In this document: piece after piece, positions 57,145 through 64,000 of the stretch
How the letters are laid out: every line of letters starts with the position of its first letter
How positions within the stretch are numbered: position 1 is the stretch's first letter
From: Sternotherus odoratus
Lineage: Eukaryota > Chordata > Testudines > Kinosternidae
Reading direction: 5' to 3'
Assembly (NCBI GenBank): GCA_032164245.1
Contig: JAVMKO010000001.1
Location: forward strand, 286,509,041-286,573,040
Length of the DNA stretch: 64,000 bases
The notes under the pieces: model-generated
What the model was told of the DNA's origin: nothing
The model's input: only the letters and a program-made list of their open reading frames with translations
Database searches by the model: none
Made by a program: the position numbers and the translations under genes

Positions 57145-58570
57145 TAGAATCATAGACATTTACATTACAGCTGGAAGGGACCTTGAAGTCAAGTCCCTTG
57201 TTCTGAGGCAGGACCAAGTAAACGTAGACCTCCCCAGCTGTTTGTCCAACCTGTCCTTGAAAACCTCCAATGATGGGGATTCCACAATCTCCTTTAGAAG
57301 AAGCCTGTTTCAGAGTTTAATTACTCTGACAGTTAAAAAGTTTTTTTCCGAATATCTAACCTAAATCTCTCTTCCTGCAGATTTCTTCTTGTGCTGCCTT
57401 CAATAGATATGGAGAACAATTGATCAGTCCTCTTTAGAACATTCCCTAACATATTTGAAGACTTTTACTAGGTCCCCCCTCTTTTCTCAGAAGTATACAG
57501 GACCAGTTTTTTAACATCTCCTCATAGGCCAGGTTTTCTAAACCTTTCATCATTTTTGTAGCTCTCCTCTAGACTCTCTCAGGTTTGTCCACATAGTTCC
57601 TAAAATGCAAAATCCAGAATTAGCCATGATACTCCAGCTGAGACTTGTGAGGGTGACAGTTACCTCTTATGTCTTACGTATGACACTGTTCTTAATACAG
57701 AATATTAACATTTTTCTCAACTGTCACATTTTTGACTCATTCAGTTTGTGCTTTTCAGCAGTATTACCACCTTGCTATGGTGCTACCACCCATTTTGTAG
57801 TTGTACATTTGATTTTGCCTTCCTAAGAGAAGTACTTGCATTTGTCTTTATTGAACTCCATCTTGTTGAATTCAGACCAATTCTCCAATTTGTCAAGATT
57901 GTTTTGAATTCTCATCCTGTCTTGCAAACTGATTGCATCCCCTTCCATCTTGATGGCATCCACAAATTTTATGAGTACTCTCCACTTCATTATCCAGATC
58001 ATTAATGAAAATATTGAAAAGTACCAGGCCCAGAACATACCCCTGATGGATCCCACTTAATACATTCTCCCAGTTTCATAGTGAACCACTGAAAACCACT
58101 CTGTGTGACGTTTTTCAAACAGCGGTGTAGTCACTTTATAGTAAAATCATGTAGCCCACATTTCCCTAATTTTCATATGAGAATGTCATGTGGAACTGTT
58201 TCAAAAAGTCTTGTTAAAATCAAGATCTATCATGTCAACAGCTTCCCCAAAGAAGGAAATGAGATTGTTTTGGTATGTTTTGTTCCTGACAAATTCATGC
58301 TGGCTATTCCTTATAACTCTATTATTCTCTAGGAACTTAAAAACTGATTGATTGTTTAATTATTTATGCCAGTATCTTTTCAGATGTGAAAGTTAGTCTG
58401 TGTATAATTCCTCTTTTTAAAAACAGGTACAATGTTTTCAGTCCTCAAAGACCCCATCCATCTTCCATGAGTTTTTGAAGATAATTGCTAAGAGTTCCCT
58501 GGTTGCTTCAATTAGTTCCTTAAGTATCATAGGGTGAATGTCATCTGGCCCTGCCAACTTGAATACATCT

Positions 58571-58863
58571 AAGGGCTTGTCCTCACTAGGGGGGGGGGGG
58601 GGTCGACGGCAGATATGTAACTTCAGCTACGTGAATCATGTAGCTGAAGTTTGCGTATCTGCCGCCGACTTACCTCTCGTCCCCACGGCGGCGGCAGTCG
58701 GCGGCGCGTTCCCCTGTCGACTCCAGCTTGTGCCTCCCAGCGAGCTGGAGTTCCGGAGTCGACGGGGCAGCTCCGGGCGATTGATTTATCGCGTCTTAGC
58801 TAGACGCGGTAAATCGATCGCCAGAAGATCAATTTCCAGCAGCGCTAGTGAAGACCAGCCCTT
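58571..58863. mobile_element. Hairpin-bearing short DNA element (family H), most complete copy
   Basis: Inverted ends AGGGCTTGTCCTCACTAG and (complement of right) AGGGCTGGTCTTCACTAG, with TA on both sides. Inside are a 14-base G run, a strong hairpin (acttcagctacgtgaat / catgtagctgaagt at about 58620-58650) and a second inverted pair near the right end (tttatcgcgtcttagct / agacgcggtaaat). Copies at 17.15 and 62.46 kb share these blocks. It lies inside the CR1. Confidence 0.78.
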
Positions 58864-58924
58864 ACTTACGTAAATACTCTTCAAGCTGTTGTTTTCCTAT
58901 TTTGGCCTATCCTTCCCCCTTGTT

Positions 58925-59010
58925 CTTAGAGTAATAGACTCGTAAGACTGGAAAGGGCCTTGAGAGGTCAGTCCCCTGCACTCCTCGCAGGACTAAGTAT
59001 TATCTAGACC
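58925..59010 (-). mobile_element. Second CR1 3'-end fragment nested in the longer CR1
   Basis: 'tagagtaatagactcgtaag' followed by 'actggaaagggccttgagag' is a CR1 3' terminus in antisense. Flanking sequence on both sides is the older CR1, so this is a later, strongly 5'-truncated insertion. Confidence 0.6.
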
Positions 59011-60010
59011 ATTAGTATTAATTGTGTTGAGTATCTGGTCACCTTTAAACTTGTCCTTGAAGATTGAAGCAAAATCAGCATCAAACATCTCTGCCTTCTT
59101 GATGTCATCAACTATTAGCTCTCTGTAGAGGGCTTACACTTTCCTCCATCTTTGTCTTGCTCCTAATGCATTTAAAGAAACTTTTCTTATTGTCTTTTAT
59201 ATCCCTTGCTAGGTGTAACTAATTTTGTGGTTTACTCTTTCTGATTGTGTCCCTGTATGCTTGTGCTGTTCTTTTGTATTTCTCTTTAATAAGTTGTCCA
59301 TGTTTCCACTCTTTATAGGATTCTTTTCTTTTTCCAGGTCATTAAAGATCTCCTGATGGAGCTGTATTGGCCTCTGTCTATCCTACCTAGCATTCCTTCA
59401 CATCAGGAGAGTTTGCAGTCGTGCCTTGAATACTGTCTCCTTGAGAAACCCCCAGCTCTCCTGAACTCCTTTTCCCCTAGATTTTCCTTTCATACGACCT
59501 TGCCTAGCTATTTTGAATTTAACCTGCTTTTTTGAAGTCTGTTGTGCTTATTTTGCTGTTCTCACTATTTCCTTTCCTTAGAATTATGATCACTTTCACC
59601 CACATTGCCTTCCACCTTCAGAATCAAGTCTAAAATGGCTGTCACCCTGGTTATTTCCTCCACATTCTGAAACAAAAAGTTGTCCTCAGTACATTACAAA
59701 AACCTAATGGAAATTTTGTGTTTTGACGTATTACTTTTCCAACGTGTCTGGTAATTAAAGTCCTCTATTATTACCCGGTCTTATGTTTTGGATATTTCTT
59801 CTGTTTTTTTCTACAAATGCCTCATCCACCTCCTTTTAATTTTTATACAGAGACTTTCAACTGGTCTGCCTCGTATCTACCTCTGGACCTCAGAGAAGGT
59901 GTATGTATTCTTAATATATAATGCAAACCTCATCTCTGTTGGTTCTGCCTTCCTTCCTGAAAAGCTGAACCCTTCTCTAGCAATATTTCAGTCATGAGAC
60001 TTATTTCACC

Positions 60011-62454
60011 AAGTCTCTGTGTCACTCCTTAAGTCATAGTTTGGTTTATGTGTGCTAATATTTCAAGTTCTTTCTGTATATTTCCACATATTCTTTGCAT
60101 TTGTGGCGAGATATCTAAGATGTTGAGCCGATTCCCTCTTTCACTCATCTTTCTCTTTCCACTGGGATGTTTCCTTTGCCCTTCCTGGAACTATTCTATT
60201 TATTTCCTACATATGCTGCTTCAACTTTCCTTTCTCAGTTGGTTTAAAATAATTTCTTTGGGTGGCTGTAATCCAATAAAATATAACATGTTAAGTGGTA
60301 TTTGGTTCATTTCTATATCTGGTTTATCCTGGTCAGCAGACATAAGAAAACTGCTCAGTGGTTTAACAAACTTTTTTTGCATCAAAATTTCAAACAAAAG
60401 TTGTTGAGACTTCTTTTACAAGGATTACTTGCAGCAGCAACTGGGAGCATGACCTAGCCCAATGGGAAATTTCTATAGGAACTTGGAAAGTATGGCAAAT
60501 GTGGTGAATCTGAGTGGCAAGATGTTGATTATAGATGAGCTGCAATTGGAATGTCAATCCCACAAGGAATTTCCCATTTAAAAGAAAAGTTCCAGTTAGG
60601 AATGAAAAGTCAGAAATGCAATCTTTCCCAGGGAATGGAAATTGTCAAGAAACAATGCGCCCACCTCCCAAAACTCTTTGACTCTGCAGAAGTCTTCTAA
60701 GAGGGCTGCCCAAGAGTCTGGGGCTCTGGTTTTGTGGCAGCCTGCCTGGTTTCCGTTGAAATCAACACATTTCTGCAGAACGTTTCTGTTTCAACACATC
60801 ACCATTTTCCAGAGGAAGAAAGTTCTGTTGGAAAATTTCTGACTAGCTCTACTGCATTTCAGAGAATGTCTCTGAAATGGATCCAGTTTTCCTGCAACAT
60901 CAATTATCCAGTGTAGAATATCAACTGGTTGGTGCAGAAAATGCTCATCTGCCTTTTGTCCAAGACCAGGAAGAAATTTGAAAATGATATACCTGAAAAT
61001 GTTTTCTGTTGTTGTGCCTGGGGATGCAAGTCTTGGGAAGCATTTAATTATTGAGTCGACATGCTACTCTGGTATTTGAATATGTTTTTCACACGGCTGC
61101 TTACAGTTGACCAGCTGCATTTTATCTATTCTCTCTAGAGAAAGTGATTGGGTGACCATCTATGTTGCAGGAAAGGGAGGAGGATACAGTGGGAGAAGAA
61201 AAATGTTTTTTTGGGGGGGTGAATAAAGGTAGGTATTAGTGTAGTAAGATGGATAGGGATTCCTTCCCCTCTTTACCCTTCCCATTTTGGAAAAAGTAAA
61301 GAAATAACCAGCCTAAATAGGACAGAGAAAATGGCAATATATATGTAGACCTCAGCTATAAAAGTGGCAACACAGAGGATAAAGTAAAAGATCAGAGCTT
61401 TAATGGCCTATATATGAGCACCTGCAGTAAGAGTCCTGAAGCTGGCTGCACTTTTGTTACAGCCACCAGGTGTACTAAAGAGAGGTAATTAACATTATGG
61501 ATGCCTCCAAAAATATCACAGGAGAAAAGGAAGAGGCCATATCATACACAGAAGAAAGATGTGGAAATCTGAGATGTCCCCGTTCATATCTGCTTTCTCT
61601 GCCCTGCTTTATCTGTTGAGTTCAATAGGTAAGTTCTAAAACTAACTCAACAAAAGGGAGAGAGGTGGTTGAGGGAGCAGCACTAAAACCAGTAACACAA
61701 GGAAACCATCCTAGCAATTCCCAGCTTCAGTTGCAGGAAAACTAGCTAAGTGAAACTGACAGTCTTCATATGCCTGGAGATGCAGAGCCAAGTGGGGAGC
61801 CAGAGACAGTCAAGGTTTGCAAACGACAGTGGTTGTTTTATACACGAGACTGTCTAAAAGTCTCTGGGGAGAATAGAGATTAGATGATTATATAGCACGT
61901 CAGTGGCAAACTCAAGAGGTTTGATTTCCAGCTCTAAATTGAATCCACTAACCCACCGCTGCCCTTTTAAATTGCAGGGATTACTTGATTTGATTTGCTT
62001 CTGGATCACTTTCCAGTCATTTCACTGTGTAGTAATTGTGATTTGTTTGCAGAGCTTTTCGGTCAGGAAATACCAAGAAGCAGTAGTGCAAGTGAGAGCT
62101 TTTTGCAGAATCCTTTTCTGATTTGTACTGTGCATTTGGGTATGTGGGCAGAGGTCCAGAGCGTGACCAGAGATGGAAAATTGTGTCTATTAGCCTCTGA
62201 AGAGAATAAAAGTTGGCATGGTCAAGGGACCCAAGATGTCTGGGCTCAGCGTCCATCTCTGTCACAGTCTTGCACTGTTTCCTTGGGCAAGTCACTTGGA
62301 TTTAGACACCTAAACATGCAGATAGGTGATTACCTGTCAGTCAAAATCTCACTAGGCACCTAACTCCCAATGATGCTATTGAAAATCCTATTAGGAGCTT
62401 ATCTGAATTTTTAGGAACTTAAATCACTTTAAAAATCTGTTCCTTAGGGCTGGG
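60011..62454. other. No gene recognised (2.4 kb)
   Basis: Short frames without domains. Near 62240-62450 there are MIR-like words ('ccttgggcaagtcacttgga') and a short-repeat relic ('cactaggcacctaactccca'). Confidence 0.4.
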
Positions 62455-62680
62455 CTATACTGGGGCGGGATCGACCTAAGATATGCAACTTCAGCTACGC
62501 GAATAGCATAGCTGAAGTCACAGTATCTTATGTCAAGTTACCTGGCTGTCCCCTCAGTGGCGAGTTGATCATGGCTGCTCCCCTGTCGACTCCGTTTCCT
62601 CCTCTTGTCAAGGTGGAGTACAGGGGATCTATTTATTGCGACTAGATGAGATGTGATAGCTCAATCCCTGATACATCACA
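62455..62680. mobile_element. Hairpin-bearing short DNA element (family H), copy 3
   Basis: Starts 'tagggctgggctatactggg', then 'gatcgacctaagatatgcaa', and a hairpin 'acttcagctacgcgaat' / 'gcatagctgaagt'. It ends in a decayed right arm ('atctatttattgcgactaga'). The right terminus is eroded. Confidence 0.65.
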
Positions 62681-62684
62681 CCTG

Positions 62685-62820
62685 GGTAGTAGAGCCGTAC
62701 CCTCAATCTCTCTGTGCCGCAACTCTCTGTGTGTAAAGTGGGGAAAATAATACTCCCCTACTCTCAGGAGTATTGAGGACAAATTGAAAAATACTTGTCA
62801 GGGGCTCAGATAGTCCAGAG
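62685..62820 (+). repeat. MIR-like SINE fragment
   Basis: 'aatctctctgtgccgcaact', 'gtgtaaagtggggaaaataa' and 'gtattgaggacaaattgaaa' follow the 3' half of MIR. It may be the other half of the MIR-like words before the element at 62455. Confidence 0.5.
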
Positions 62821-64000
62821 ATAGAGGAAATGTGTAGTCTAGATGGTAGTCTAGGTTTTGTCTTGGGGCGAGGGTGAATCATCAGGCTCAGAATAGGAAA
62901 ACAATACCTCATTACACTTGGTTCACGTGTTCAAGGTTTCTTTCGTGACCCTGGAGCTAAAAACATATATAACCTTTTAAATACGACAGCTGAGACTTGC
63001 AAACATCACTTTCACAGCAAAAATATTCAGCAATGAACATAATGACCAATGATGAATATTGGTAAAATTGCCAATTTAACTAACACAAATTTAAAGACAG
63101 CCTACTCTTTACATGCTCTCAACATCAACAAATGAGCAAATGTTCTAATTGCAACAGTCAGTGTGAGGGGTATGGAGAAAGGGGAGACAGGCGGATAAAA
63201 TAAAATATAAACTATTAATAAATGAATAAATTGTAACTTCTTAAATTCTGTACTCAGACCATGAGCCTGCTGATGCTGATATATGTGCTTAACTTTAAGC
63301 ATAGGAGTAGTACCAGTGAAGGCAACTTTGAGAAGGATACATTATTCAAAGGAAAGGAACAGGTTTAATTACTGCATTTTTAAGTGCAAAAGTCAGTTCA
63401 GCCAAAACTATGGATTCAGGAGCAATGCCTCCAAGAGATGTTAGGTTTTACTTTTGAGTTATGGAATAAAGACACATGGACAGGTGGGGCGGAAGTTGCG
63501 GAAGATCAATTATCGTTACCCTATTCTTGTAAGCATGACTGAAGAAATGGATCTTCAGGAAGGACTTAAATGAGGTACAGTTGGGTGCTTTACAGAGCAG
63601 TTCAGGGATAGCTTTTTATAAGGGTCAGTTCAAGGAGGACATATACTTACAGTAAAACGAACCCCCTCCCCCCCCCCCGGCATTTAATATCAGCCTGTCA
63701 ATATGTCCACATAGGACACCGGACATTTTTTGCTGGAGAAAAAATGTACGTTGGTCCAAGAAAGGAGACTAGTGTTATTTTTTATGACAAGGTCAACGTG
63801 CTTGTTCCTCTGAGCAATATGCCTCCTATTTATGAAGATGGGGATCTATTTAACTATAGAGCAGAACGGCTCAGACTGATTGGTATGGAGATATGGCATT
63901 TTGTTATAGGTGCTATCCAGCAGCAGACTGTGGTGTTTCTTTTCCTGTTATTATTCAGTTTGCTAATTCAATATGAAAGCTACTTAAGCAATAATGCTCT
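62821..64000. other. No gene recognised
   Basis: Short frames only. 'acagtaaaacgaaccccc' at 63651 resembles a Tigger-type end, but no partner was found in the window. C runs lie near 63665-63678. Confidence 0.4.

Larger units (their letters stand above)
57145..60010 (-). mobile_element. Long antisense CR1 LINE with endonuclease motif and reverse transcriptase
   Basis: The CR1 3' untranslated end lies at the left (57145: 'atagaatcatagacatttac', 'ctggaagggaccttgaagtc'). Reading the minus strand rightwards to leftwards, an endonuclease block with VIIEDFN (about 59755) and [19 protein letters not shown] residues comes first. A linker follows (KDNKKSFFKC-like, near 59190), then the reverse transcriptase. 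At 58056-57823 this still reads GSIRGMFWAWYFSIFS, KFVDAIK (a decayed FADDTK) and NLDKLENWSEFNKMEFNKDK, with CKYF at the end. Many stops are present. Two later insertions interrupt it: a short DNA element (58571-58863) and another CR1 end (about 58925-59010). ORF1 was not found. Confidence 0.8.

Overview
This window looks like nuclear DNA from a reptile, most likely a turtle. The signs are: CR1 LINEs; a DIRS-type tyrosine-recombinase retrotransposon; Penelope-like fragments with a GIY-YIG domain; MIR-type CORE-SINEs; many short hAT-like and Tigger-like DNA transposons; Helitrons; and a single-exon bitter taste receptor (TAS2R) cluster. There is no operon structure, no rRNA or tRNA gene, and no multi-exon gene that I can recognise. 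The species assignment is inference from repeat content.

Layout. 0-24 kb is gene-poor and made of old repeats: two Helitrons head to tail (1.65-3.24 kb), a third on the other strand (10.86-11.51 kb), CR1 pieces, and several non-autonomous elements. These include a Tigger-like element with a GC-rich core (12.63-13.02 kb), a 586 bp element with a palindromic GC-rich core sitting inside a CR1 (17.48-18.06 kb), and a hAT-like element with a perfect 8 bp target duplication (23.0-23.3 kb). 24.2-25.35 kb is a broken Penelope-like element. 29.57-30.0 kb carries a second element with the same GC-rich core as the one at 17.5 kb but different ends. 31.1-39 kb is a non-LTR retrotransposon remnant split by a nearly complete 6.1 kb DIRS element. 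That element keeps both inverted termini, an internal complementary region, Gag, reverse transcriptase/RNase H and tyrosine recombinase, but has several frameshifts and stops.

45-56 kb holds the only clear host genes: three tandem TAS2R units on the plus strand. Unit 1 is a heavily deleted pseudogene cut by a Tigger-like element. Unit 2 is a nearly full-length pseudogene. Unit 3 is an intact 309-residue receptor. Flanking sequence was duplicated with the genes, and octamer (POU-type) motifs recur about 115-310 bp upstream of the start codons in units 2 and 3. 57.1-60.0 kb is a long antisense CR1 with an endonuclease motif and reverse transcriptase, itself interrupted by a short DNA element and by a second CR1 end.

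The functional content is therefore one apparently functional bitter receptor plus a dense layering of transposons. The most unusual structure is a set of four short elements (8.6, 12.6, 17.5 and 29.6 kb) whose ends share one architecture, and two of which share the same GC-rich palindromic core.
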